A stretch of DNA of 64,000 nucleotides from Spiroplasma gladiatoris. GTDB lineage: Bacteria > Bacillota_I > Bacilli_A > Mycoplasmatales > Mycoplasmataceae. Of the stretch, positions 45,717 through 56,382 are shown in pieces. A program made the position numbers and the translations under genes. Location of the stretch: contig NZ_CP038013.1 in the NCBI RefSeq assembly GCF_004379335.1, forward strand, positions 248,001-312,000. The letters are read 5' to 3'. Positions within the stretch are counted from its first letter, which is position 1. Every line of letters starts with the position of its first letter. A model generated the notes under the pieces. That model made no database searches. It saw only the letters and a program-made list of their open reading frames with translations, and was not told the DNA's origin.

Positions 45717-46520
45717 ATGCAAAAATTTACAATAGTGAGTAATGATTATGAAATTACAAAAAAATCTGTAGAAAAACTTAAATCAACTTTAATTGATAAA
45801 AAGTATATTCAAGATGACATTAATCCTGAAATTGTTTTTGTAATTGGAGGGGATGGAACTTTTTTAAAGGCGGTACACTTATATCAAAACATTTTAGAAA
45901 AAGTTAAGTTAATTCCTTTTAAATTTGGTGGAATAGGCTATTATACAAACAAAAATGAGTTAAAAAATATTGAAAAAATTCTAGAAGCGCTTGAAAAAAA
46001 CTTATTGTTTGAGAATTCTTATCAACTTTTAGAAGTTATAAATGGATCAAAAACTCATTATATTATTAATGAAATTAGAATATTAAACGAAAGAAAACCT
46101 TTATATACAAAGATTTATATAAATGATGAGTATCTTGAAACTTTTCATGGAACAGGTTTAGTGATTTCTACTTCAACTGGAAGTACAGGTTATATAAAAT
46201 CAGCTGGAGGAAGTGTAATTTTGCCTAAAAACGCTGGATTATTTCAAATTCAAGAATTGGTTCCTGTTAGTACAAATCGTTTTAGAACATTAAATTCTCC
46301 CATTATATTAAATGATAAGTATGTAGTTAAGTTAGAGTTTGAAACTAATCAAGATATATTGATTTGTGACACTCAAGAAAGAGAAATGAAAAGTAATTTT
46401 TTATCTATTAAAGTTAGTCATAAAAAAGTTAATATTTTAAGTCATAATAATCCAGATTTAATTAGTGAAATAAACATTTTAAGAGAAATATTTATAATCG
46501 ATAAGAAAGAAGTAAAGTAA
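45717..46520 (+). CDS. nadK: NAD kinase
   Basis: The product has 267 residues. VFVIGGDGTFLKAVH (the GGDG motif), IINEIRILNERKP and STSTGSTGYIKSAGG are the conserved NAD kinase blocks. It makes NADP from NAD and ATP. AAAGGAG Shine-Dalgarno; divergent promoter region with trpS. The EIIB-like gene starts immediately after its stop. From memory, trpS, NAD kinase and an EIIB-like gene are also neighbours in Mycoplasma genitalium. Confidence 0.93.
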   Translation: MQKFTIVSNDYEITKKSVEKLKSTLIDKKYIQDDINPEIVFVIGGDGTFLKAVHLYQNILEKVKLIPFKFGGIGYYTNKNELKNIEKILEALEKNLLFENSYQLLEVINGSKTHYIINEIRILNERKPLYTKIYINDEYLETFHGTGLVISTSTGSTGYIKSAGGSVILPKNAGLFQIQELVPVSTNRFRTLNSPIILNDKYVVKLEFETNQDILICDTQEREMKSNFLSIKVSHKKVNILSHNNPDLISEINILREIFIIDKKEVK

Positions 46521-46892
46521 ATGAACAATAATATCTTATACATTTTATTAGGAATAATTGCAGCAACTTGTATCCTTGCTTTATACATATATTTATCTTT
46601 TACAAAAAGAATAAATATAAAGTTTAAAAGACATAAACTTCAAAATGATCCAAAAGCTTTTACTTTTTGAAATATTTTAAAAGGATTAGGTGGAATCGAA
46701 AACATTACTTCTGTAGAAGAAAATAAAATATATTTGTTATCATATAGTATTATAAATACAAAATATTTAAAATCACTTGGAGTAAAAGTTATTAATAATA
46801 ATGATTATGTAATCTTAGAAGTAAAAAACTTTAATATGATTAATTTTTATAAAAAATTAGAAATAGAAATTGAAAAAGATGAAATAAAATAA
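46521..46892 (+). CDS. Membrane-anchored PTS EIIB-like protein lacking the active-site Cys
   Basis: The product has 123 residues. One N-terminal helix (residues 5-28) is followed by a cytosolic domain: FWNILKGLGGIENITSVEEN then IYLLSYSIINTKYLKSLGVK. This follows the glucose-family EIIB pattern (LGG-x-x-NI-x-SV ... CITRLR ... LGA-x-GV), but the Cys position is Asn/Lys, so it cannot carry phosphate. It may be a sensor or scaffold. Its ATG abuts the nadK stop, suggesting coupled translation. Confidence 0.6.
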
Positions 46893-46923
46893 GTTGGTTA
46901 TTTAAAAACCAACTTATTTTTTT
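46886..46923. terminator. Bidirectional intrinsic terminator
   Basis: Exact 14-bp arms (46886-46899 and 46907-46920) with T runs on both sides, between converging genes. Confidence 0.88.
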
Positions 46924-47216
46924 CTATTATAAGCATAAGCTCCACCAATCAATACTTTTGCATTATAACCTTTTTGTCTCAAAAATTCAGCAGACTCACC
47001 ACTACGATTACCAGCATTACATACTGTAACAATTAATCTAGATTTATCTTGACCTACAATTTTTTCATAATTTGATATTAATAAACTTATTTCATAGTTA
47101 ATAGAATTTGGTACTTTTGGTAATGATTTATATTCATAATCTGTTCTAACATCAATTATTAAAATATTAGGATCATTTTCTATTAATCTAAACTCTTCAA
47201 CACTTATTCCTTGCAT
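46914..47216 (-). CDS. Rhodanese-domain protein
   Basis: The product has 100 residues when started at ATG 47216, which has TTTGGTGAT upstream. A longer GTG start at 47240 would overlap a TATAAT box. Single rhodanese domain: LIIDVRTDYEYKSLPKVPNS and the active-site loop VTVCNAGNRSGESAEFLRQKGY with Cys. Such proteins carry sulfur as persulfide or act in tRNA thiolation or stress; the partner is unknown. Confidence 0.85.
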   Translation of the reverse strand: MQGISVEEFRLIENDPNILIIDVRTDYEYKSLPKVPNSINYEISLLISNYEKIVGQDKSRLIVTVCNAGNRSGESAEFLRQKGYNAKVLIGGAYAYNRKK

Positions 47217-47357
47217 ATTATCACCAAATTTATTATACACTTGACATTATAGATAAAGATAGTATTAGATACTTCTATAAAATATTAATTTGAGTTTAAA
47301 AATAATTTAGTTATTGTGTTATTTTTCCATTTTTTATCTTATAATCAAATAGACTAA

Positions 47358-47375
47358 ATTTGATATAAATCAAAT
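47358..47375. promoter_or_regulatory. Perfect inverted repeat between rhodanese and RNase J genes
   Basis: ATTTGAT-ATAA-ATCAAAT, 7-bp arms, in the divergent intergenic region; a possible operator or promoter element. Confidence 0.35.
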
Positions 47376-47436
47376 TGAATACTTTACAAAACATTTTTAA
47401 TTTAAATAATATAGTTGAATAGGAGAACAATTTTAT

Positions 47437-49155
47437 ATGGCAGATATTAAGTTTATGGCCCTTGGAGGTCAAGATGAAAGAGGAAAAAACGCCTTTATAG
47501 TAAGTGTAGACAATGATTTATTTGTATTTGATGCGGGAATAAAATTTCCTGAACGTAGTATTTTAGGAATTGATGTAATTATTCCAAGTTTTGAGTACTT
47601 AATTGCAAATGCAAAAAGAATTAAAGGAATATTTTTATCAAATCCAAGTAGTAATAATGCTGGAGCAATTAGTTATATTTTAAGAGGAATTGATGTTCCG
47701 GTTTATTGTAATGAACTTACATCAACATTATTAAAATATCGTAATTTAAAATATCGAATAAAAAATCGTGAAAACAATTTTAAAATTGTTAATGATAAAG
47801 ATATTATTGAGTTTGGAAAAAACAGTGTAGAAATTTTTAGAACTACATCTAGTTTTCCTGAAACTTTTGGATTCGCCTTACATACTGAAGATGGAACAAT
47901 TGTTTATGCTGGAGATTATATAATTGATGGAAATGAACAATCATGATTTTCAACTGATATGAACCATCTTTCAACAATTGCTGAAAAAAATGTTTTAGCA
48001 CTACTTAGTGATTCAGAATATGCTTCAAGAATTGGATATACTGTTCCAAATCACAGAATAGACAAATATATATCTGCTCCAATGAAAGATTTTAAAAGAA
48101 GACTTGTATTAGGTTTATTTGAAGAAGATGTTTTTAAATTGTTTGAAATTATTAAACAAGCTAAAGAACAAGGAAGAAAAATGGCTATTTATGGTAAAAC
48201 AATTTCAAAAATTGTAGAATCAAAAATAATTCAAGACTCATTAAAAATATCAAAACAAGACATTATTTCTTTAGAAGAATATATGAAATCAACAGATGGT
48301 ATTTTAGTTTTAACTGGAGCAGGTGATTTATTATACTCACGTCTTGCAAAAATAGCTGCAGGAAACGATGAAGTAGTAGAATTTTCTGAACAAGATACAA
48401 TAATTCTAGCAACACCTCCAGCTGCTGGAGTTGAAAAAAGACATGCCGAAATTTTAGATGAACTTGCTAGAACAAATGCAAATTTAATTGCTTTAAGTGA
48501 TAAAAATATATGAGCAATGAGAGCAAGTTATGAAGACATTAAATTGATGACAAGAATTATGAAACCAAAAAGTTTTATACCAATTAAAGGGTTGTATAAA
48601 GAATTTTTAAGTGCAGAAAGAGCAGCTTTAGAAGCTGGAGTTAAAAAAGAAAATATTCAATTAATTAATAATGGTCAAGTTTTAAAAATTGCAAAAGATG
48701 GTAAATTAACAATTGCTTCTGAAATGATTAAAACAAGTGATGTTTATGTTGATGGAATTGGAGTTGGAGATATTGGTGCTGTTGTTTTAAACGAAAGAAA
48801 ACAACTAGCAACAGATGGTGTTGTAAGTATTGGTGCAAATATTGATGAAAAAACCAAAGAATTAGCTTCATTAATTGATATTCAAATGAGAGGTGTTATT
48901 TACATTCAAGAAGATAACCCAATCTTTAAACTTATGCAAAAGCAAATTATTAATATATTAGAAAAACATAAAACTGAATTAAAAACTAATAATATTGCTT
49001 TTGATCTAAATAACATTAAAAAAGAAATAGTTTCAAAAATTAGAAGTTCAATTAAACAAGAAACCGGAAAACAACCAATTGTTTTAGTTGTAATTAATGA
49101 AATTAATATAAATAGTTTTTATGAACCAAGAAGAAACAATAATAAAAACAATTAA
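47437..49155 (+). CDS. RNase J paralogue lacking metal-binding residues (pseudoenzyme)
   Basis: The product has 572 residues, collinear with RNase J: N-terminal beta-lactamase fold (VFDAGIKFPERSILGIDVII), beta-CASP domain and C-terminal domain. The HxHxDH motif reads NPSSNN (69-74), the next His site reads SSFPETFGFALH without the first His, the beta-CASP SGH loop reads IWAMRAS, and the VHG motif reads IKG (Lys384). GDY keeps an Asp. It should therefore be inactive as a nuclease. It may partner an active RNase J elsewhere. AGGAG Shine-Dalgarno. Confidence 0.88.
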
Positions 49156-49190
49156 AAATACAAGATATAAAATATTATCTTGTATTTTTT
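49153..49190 (+). terminator. Intrinsic terminator
   Basis: About 14-bp arms built on ATACAAGATA/TATCTTGTAT, T run after. Confidence 0.85.
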
Positions 49191-49206
49191 ATTATGAAGT
49201 ACAGGT

Positions 49207-49231
49207 AAAAATATATCTTAGATATTAATAT
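49207..49231. repeat. Direct repeat, left target-site duplication of IS copy 3
   Basis: 25 bases repeated at 50707-50731 with one difference (G49221 versus A50721), immediately flanking the IS1202-like element. Confidence 0.75.
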
Positions 49232-50706
49232 TTGTTAATTGTAAGCGATTATGTCACAATAAACAAATATTTTAATATATGCTTCTTGTATCTCTTCATT
49301 TCTTATTAAAGAAGTATCAATTACTATATTTTTATGGACTTTCCATTTTTGATGGTTTAATAGACTCTAGTTCTTCTTTTTTAATTGTATATTTATTACC
49401 GTGAAGTCTATGGTCATCTATTTCTATTAAGTTATATACATCATTACCAATTGAATAATAATATTTATTATCTTGAGTTTTCATAACCATAATTTTTGTT
49501 TTAGGTTTTAAATACAGCGGTTCATATCCTGAACAAACAAACCATTTTTTATTCTCATAATTAATACTTGAACCTTTATTGACGTTTCTTGTGGTTCTAT
49601 ATAAAAAAAACAATATTTGGATTTTCTGAAAATTTTCTTACAACTGATTTACAATTATCAATGGAAGTTGAATATTTTTATTATATTCTTTGATCAATGT
49701 AGGTAAATAAGCATTCAACTTTTCAATTGTTTTAATATTTTTAATTCGAATTCTTTGAGGTCATATTCTTTGAAGGGTACCAAAAGTTCTCTCAACCAAA
49801 ACTTTTTCTTGTGGTATAGAGGTAGTTTTTGTTGATACTTTTAAAGAATGAAAAATAAATTGCAATTAAGAACGAGACTCTGAATACCCTTCAGAGTCTC
49901 TATTTATTTTAGAGCTAAATACATTTCGATTGTCAGTTACATTCTTAATAGGAATGCCATAATTTACAAATGTTTCTTTATAAACACGATAATAACTCTC
50001 TGTTGTTTCTTGCTCGCTAAAATGTCCTGCTAAAATTCTTTTTGTTGACTTATCAATTACAATGTGTAAATGACTTTTTACTCCCTTAATCCACTCGTGA
50101 TTTGAAGCATCTGCTTCAAAAATTGCCCCAAAGTTTGTTTCTCTTTTTTGGGTTGGGTGAGGGTGTTTTAATAATGGAATTTTATTTTTAATTATAACTA
50201 ATGGGTCTAAATCATTGTTTAATCGCTTTGTTCTTAATCTAATTTCTTTTTTGGTTTTTCTATGCACACTAAAAACTAACTCATTATTTTCTTTCATTAT
50301 ATTTCTTAATGAAGAATAGCTTATTTTATCTTTTCAACAATTTTCTCAATAATCTAACATACTAAAATCATAATATTTTAATTTATAAAGACTAATTATT
50401 TTTTCTTTAATATCATGATCTATTTTATTTCTTGGGATTTTCCCAGTGTTTTTATGAATAAAAGCTTTTGGTCCAATTTTTTTATACTCTTTTAACTTTC
50501 TATATGTGTGTCTTTTTGATCAACCAAGAGTTTCTGCGCTTGTGTTTATGTCGTGTATTTTATTAGATAAACCTTTTAAACTCTAATTTAATTTGTTTCA
50601 TTATGTCTAATTCAATTCCTCTCATAATTTTGCCTCCAAGTATATTGTACTTGTGACATAATCGCTTGTTAATTTTTTGTGACATAATCGCTTGTTATCC
50701 ATATAT
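49232..50706 (-). mobile_element. IS1202-like (ISNCY group) element, copy 3
   Basis: A ~1.47-kb element bounded by inverted ends AAGCGATTATGTCACAA (left, 49243-49259) and TTGTGACATAATCGCTT (right). The right end is present twice, at 50651 and 50678. Direct repeats of 25 bases flank it. It carries one transposase gene on the minus strand, broken by several mutations. It is the best-preserved of three copies in the window and the reference for reading the others. Confidence 0.85.
49332..50625 (-). pseudogene. Transposase of IS copy 3, inactivated
   Basis: The start ATG at 50625 follows TTGGAGGC. A frameshift occurs after ~18 codons (near 50583). The central part (49866-50297) holds the DDE core: FGAIFEADASNHEWIKGVKS and NVTDNRNVF. 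An in-frame TAA at 49866-49868 precedes TTSIPQEKVLVERTFGTLQ with the final Glu. Further frameshifts occur near 49670 and at a T8 run near 49605, before the C-terminal piece at 49332. All three catalytic acids are recognisable, but the gene is dead. It uses both TGG and TGA for Trp. Confidence 0.85.
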
Positions 50707-50731
50707 AAAAATATATCTTAAATATTAATAT
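50707..50731. repeat. Direct repeat, right target-site duplication of IS copy 3
   Basis: Partner of 49207-49231; 24 of 25 bases identical. Confidence 0.75.
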
Positions 50732-50812
50732 TATTTTTTGTTTAATAATTTATGTTAAAATCAAATAAATTATAATAAAATTAATTTATAAGGGCAAAAT
50801 TAGGGTGAAATT

Positions 50813-53800
50813 ATGGATGATTATGGGCGTAATCATAGCACTTTTGATGGCGGAAACGACAGAACACGTGCTTTAGATATTCAAAGAAAACAAAGAAGAC
50901 CAGATTCAATATCATGAATTATATCTGCTTTACTATTATTTTTTCTAAATGTTATTGCTTTAGGAAGAATAACTGTAGTAGGTCAATTACTAGATGATAT
51001 AGTTTTTACTTTTTTGTTTGGTTGATTTAAATATTTCTTGTATTTGTTATTTTTTATTATTGATTTTGCAATTTATTTTGGAATTAAATTTAAACCTAAA
51101 AAAAGATTTTTAGCAATGATATTTGTTACTTGAATAATGTTTTGTTGACTAATTTCTACAATTTTATTTATCGTTGCATACAATATTGATTCAACTGATT
51201 TTGTTGTACATGATATTTGAAGTAAATCAATATTTACTGATTCAATTAAATCTTATATAGAACAATGAACTGCACACTCATTTTTTGGTTCAACAAAAAA
51301 CTTGCTTGTATCAAGTAAAGATAGTTATTTTACAACGTTTGCAGGTGGAGGAATGATAGGAGCATTTCTTGCAGGAATATCAAGTTATTTATCAATATAT
51401 GGTGGATTAGCTTTAACTTTATTTTTATTTTTTATTAATATGATATGAATTTTTACTGGTGATCCTTTTTATTTGTTCAAATCAAAAAGTAAAAGAAAAG
51501 GTAAAAGATTAAGAATTTTATCTTTAAAAAGTAAAGAAGCCAAAAAAAATATAAATAAAATAAATAAAAAAAGTAAAATAAATAGTATTTTTAATGTAAT
51601 TAATTTAGATAATGATAGAACACTTGACGAAAGAGAAATACTTGCTTCTGTTAAAGAATCTGATATGACAATCGAATTACCAAGTTATGTTAAAAATAGT
51701 GATAATTATATTTATCGAAATGTCGATAAAAACTTTTACAATGATGAATACATTCCACATTCAGAACCAGTGTATGATCCAATTTATGATATTGAGTTTG
51801 AAAATGATTATATAAATAATCAATCAAAAGGATATTTGCCAGTTCAAGAACAACAATTTTATTATAATCAACCTAATACAATGCAAAATCAAAACATGTT
51901 AAACCTAAGAAATGAATTTGATAATAATATGTACAATAACAATTACATAAATAATAATCAACCTTTTGACATTAATAGTGAAAATGTAATATTACCAAAA
52001 AGAAAAAATTCTTTTTTAAATGAGGTTAAAGTTGATAATCCAATTCAAGAAGCGAGAGAAGATAATCGAAAAGAATTAGAAAAACAAACTAGTATAACTC
52101 CTCACGGTTTTAACGGAAGAACTCAAGAATTTTTAAGCTTAAAAAATAACTTAGATCAAAACAGTGATGAAAAACATGTTCAAAGTACACTTGATCAATT
52201 TTTAATTAACAAAAATGAGGCATTAAATAAAAATATTATCAAAAAAGATAATGATAATTATATTTCTCCAATGGAAAGTATTGCAAGAGCCACTTTTTTA
52301 GAAGATGCTACTTATTCAAGACATAATGATTTTTCAAACACAATTGAATTAAATAGCAATAAGGCAATTGAAAAAAATCAATATGTAAATACAAACTATC
52401 AGTTACCATCAATCGATCTTCTAAATGAAGATTTAAGTGGACCCCAACAATACGAAAAATTAAACAGACAAGCAGAATTAAAAGAACAAGCTATTAATAA
52501 TACCTTTAAACAATTTGGAGTAGATGCAAAAGTCGTAAACAAAAACGTTGGACCTAGTGTTACTAAGTTTGAAGTTCAATCTGGTTTAAAAACAAAAGTA
52601 AATAGTATAACTAGTTTAGAAAATGACTTAAAATTATGTCTTGCAAGTCAAAATATAAGAATGGAAGCACCAATTCACGGAAAAGCATTAGTTGGAATCG
52701 AAGCTCCTAATGACAGTTTAGTTTCTGTTCCATTAAGAAGTGTTATAGAAAATGTACCTTTAACTAAAATGAATTCAAAATTATTATTCGCAATTGGAAA
52801 AACTGTTTCTGGTGAATTACTTTTTGGAGAGTTAGATAAAGCGCCACACTTACTGGTTGCTGGTTCAACTGGTTCAGGTAAATCTGTTATGATAAATGGA
52901 ATTATTACATCAATTTTATTAAGAGCAAAACCTCATGAAGTAAAATTTTTAATGATAGATCCAAAAAAAGTAGAATTATCAATTTATTCATCAATTCCTC
53001 ACTTACTAGCACCCGTTATAAGTGATATGAGCCTTGCAAATAATGCTTTAAAAAAAGTTATTAACGAAATGGAAAGAAGATATGCATTAATGCAGTCAAC
53101 TTCAACTAAAAATATTGAAGGATATAATGCATTGATTAAAGATCCAACTAAAAAACTGCCATTTTATGTAGTTATAATTGATGAATTAGCAGATTTAATG
53201 ATGACAGCTAATAGAAAAGAAGTAGAAGATTCAATAAAAAGAATTACTCAAATGGCAAGAGCTGCAGGAATTCATTTAATAGTAGCAACTCAAAGACCTT
53301 CAACCGATGTATTAACAGGTGTTATTAAATCAAATATTGTAACAAGAATAAGTTTTGCTGTTGCTAGTTCAATAGATTCAAGAACTATTTTAGATTCAAC
53401 TGGTGCTGAAAAATTAATTGGAAAAGGAGATTTATTATATCATCCTCCAAACGCTAATGTTTTAACAAGAGCACAGGGTTCGTTTATAAGTGACGAAGAA
53501 ATTATGAAATTAGTTGATTTTTGTTCGAGTCAACAAAAACAAATCTTTGAAGAAGAATTTATTAGAGTTGAAAATGATACTATAGATGGAAATTATAGTT
53601 CTGGTCAAAAAGATTCTTTATTTGAAGAAATTAAAAACTATGTAATTCAAGAAAAAAAAGCATCTACGAGTTTAATTCAAAGAAAATTTTCAATCGGTTA
53701 TAACCGAGCTGCTAAAATTATTGATGAACTTGAAGAAAGTGGAATAATAGGACCTGCTAATGGTTCAAAACCAAGAGAAGTTTTTGTAAAAAACGAAGAG

Positions 53801-53815
53801 TTTTTTAGTTATTAG
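50813..53815 (+). CDS. ftsK: DNA translocase FtsK/SpoIIIE
   Basis: The product has 1000 residues. About four N-terminal transmembrane helices (residues 25-220) anchor it. A long polar linker (230-540) rich in Asn and Gln follows. The motor domain has FGVDAKVVNKNVGPSVTKFE, Walker A VAGSTGSGKSVMINGI, Walker B VVIIDELADLMM and RITQMARAAGIHLIVATQRPS. The C-terminal gamma DNA-reading domain ends SIGYNRAAKIIDELEESG. It pumps chromosome DNA at division. Reading TGA as Trp extends the start to 50813. Confidence 0.95.
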
Positions 53816-53829
53816 TTATTCTAAATCAT

Positions 53830-53871
53830 AAATAAAAATCACTTACTTTATAAAGTAAGTGATTTTTATTT
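53830..53871. terminator. Bidirectional intrinsic terminator
   Basis: A near-perfect 20+20-base palindrome built on ATCACTTACTTTA/TAAAGTAAGTGAT with T/A runs; it overlaps the stop of the minus-strand gene. Confidence 0.88.
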
Positions 53872-54483
53872 CAAAATATTTATTTTTATAGATTCGTTAC
53901 AATAAAAAGGATTATTGAAACCTTTGTTTAGATTAACTCAAAAACACATATTTTTTTTATCAACTTTTTCAATTTTTAAAGCTTCTATATGATCGGTAAT
54001 TGCATTTAATTCTGCAATTGAATTTAACAAACTACTTTCTGTGGGACCAAATAATGTAAATTTTATATTTTCTAATTCTTTTTTTGTTAAAATTTCATTT
54101 AAATCTTTTCTTAAAAAAGTTTTAACAATAGCACTTCCAGTTAGAGTAACTTTTTTTAAACTATTTTCTTTTCCGTGTATAACATTTATTTTAATTGCTT
54201 TAATTTCATTTTCTAAATTGATATGTTTAATTTCTAAACTTTCATCACTAAAGTATTCAAACTCAAACATCTCAATCAAATCATTTATATCAACAGATAC
54301 AAAAGCAATTTTTTTAACTCTTCTTATAATATGTTCTGTATAACTTTTTAACACCTCAAATACTAAATTTTGATCTTTGATTTCATTTGGTAATACTGCT
54401 AAATAACCTTTTAAAATTGTTTTATTAAATAACTTATAAGCACCTTTTTTATTTATAAATTCTTCTAAACTTTTTAAATCCAT
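53866..54483 (-). CDS. Uncharacterised cytosolic protein
   Basis: The product has 205 residues after reading TGA at 53938 as Trp, ending at TAA 53866-53868 inside the shared terminator. The N-terminal part is helical, the middle beta-rich (IKAIKINVIHGKENSLKKVT). There is no signal peptide or membrane segment. No family was recognised. It lies between ftsK (convergent) and uvrC (divergent). Confidence 0.65.
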
Positions 54484-54569
54484 TCTTACACCTTCTCTGA
54501 TTAATATATTATATAATTGATAAAGATAAATATTGTTTTAAATTAAGAATATTATTTTAAGGAGAATAT

Positions 54570-56336
54570 ATGAGTGTTGAAAACCAATTAAAGACATTAC
54601 CTGAAAAACCTGGTTGTTATATGTATTTTAATAAAAATAATAAAGTTATATATGTTGGTAAAGCTAAAAATTTAAAAAAAAGAGTTAGCTCATATTTTAA
54701 TAAAGCTCATGATGTAAAAACAACAAAATTAGTTAGAGACATTGTTAAACTTGAAACAATAATTACGTTGAATGAAAAAGAATCACTTTTATTAGAACAA
54801 AACTTAATAAAAAAATATAAACCAAGATATAATATTGTTTTAAATGATGATAAAAATTATCCTTACATCGCTATAACAAATGAAAAAGATCCAGAATATA
54901 TTTATATAAGAAACTATAATTCTAAAAATAAAGAATCTTTTGGTCCTTTTCCTGATGGTAGTAGTGCTAGAAAAATATTAAGAACACTTGAAAGGATTTA
55001 TCCTTTAAGAAGGTGTAAAGGAAACATTGGACATCCTTGTACATATTTTCATATAGAACAATGTAGTGGCGCTTGTTTTCAAGAAGTTGAAAAAAGTTTT
55101 TATGATAAACAAATAAAAAAAATTAAGGATTTTTTTGATGGCAAATCTAATGATGTTCAAGAAATTTTAGAAAATAAAATGTATCAAGCAGCTGAAAATT
55201 TACAATTTGAAGAAGCGCAGAGAATTAAAGAGATAATAGAACACTTAAAATTTACAACAGAAAAACAAGATGTTGATTTAAGCGATAATATCAACAGAGA
55301 TGTATTTAATTATTTTGAATTTGAAAATTATATTTGTTTTACAGTTTTATTTTATAGAAGTGGGAAATTATCTTTAAAAAATAATGAAGTTATAAAAAAT
55401 GAAGGCCAAGATATAAATGATTTGTTTAAAAGTTATATATTACAAATCTATTCAAAAAATTTAGTACCTAATTTTTTAGGTGTGCCAAAAACAATTAATG
55501 TTGATGATTTAAAATTATTTTTTCAAAAAACAATTTTAAATGAAGAAGATTTTACAACAAATCGTCTTTTAGATTTAGCAAAAGAAAATGCTAGGGAATA
55601 TTTATTTCAAAAACTTCATTATTCAGATCAAAATTCAATTACCAAAGAAGAAGTACTTCAAAAATTACAAAGTTTAATTAAACTTGATAAGTTTCCTTAT
55701 CATATTGAAATGTATGATGTTGCAAATATGTTAAATGAATATGTAACAGGAGCTATGATTGTATTTAAAAATGGAGTAGTTAGTAAAAATGACTTTAGAA
55801 AATATAATATTGAAATTGAAGAAAAAGGTGATTTTAATAGAATGGAAGAAATGTTGTATAGAAGATATAAAAAAGATTTAGAATTTCCAGAAAAATGAGC
55901 TGATTTAATTATTATGGATGGAGGGATTATTCAAGTTCATGCTGCAAAAAAAGCTTTAGCAAAATTAAGTATTGATATTCCAATTATAGGTTTAGTTAAA
56001 AATGATAAACACAAAACAGAATATATTTTAGATACAAATGAAAATAAATTAGATATTGAAAAAAATTTTGAGGTTTTTAAACTATTAGAAAACTTTCAGT
56101 TAAGAGTTCATAATTATGCAATTAGTGGTTTTAGAAAAAGACAGTCTAAAGGAATTTTAAAAGAAGAAATCTTGTCTTCTGTAAAAGGGATGGGAGAAAT
56201 TAAAGTTAAAAATATGTATGAAAAGTTTAAATCAATTGAAAATATGAAAAAATTAAGTATTAAAGAAATTGATGAAGTTGTTAAAAATAAAACAACTTCT
56301 CAAGAATTATTTGAGTTTTTAAAAAGTGTAAAATAA
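54570..56336 (+). CDS. uvrC: Excinuclease ABC subunit C
   Basis: The product has 588 residues. The N-terminal GIY-YIG nuclease has PGCYMYFNKNNKVIYVGKAK. The central UvrB-binding (UVR) motif is ENLQFEEAQRIKEIIEHL. The C-terminal RNase H-like nuclease has MYDVANMLNEYVTGAMIVF, DLIIMDGGIIQ and RVHNYAISGFRKRQS. A helix-hairpin-helix tail (SSVKGMGEIKVKNMYEKF) completes it. It makes both incisions in nucleotide excision repair. AAGGAGAA Shine-Dalgarno; TGA near 55896 is Trp. Confidence 0.95.
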
Positions 56337-56382
56337 TTTTTTGAAAAGAGTATAATAATTTTTATTAAAAGAAAGAAAAATT

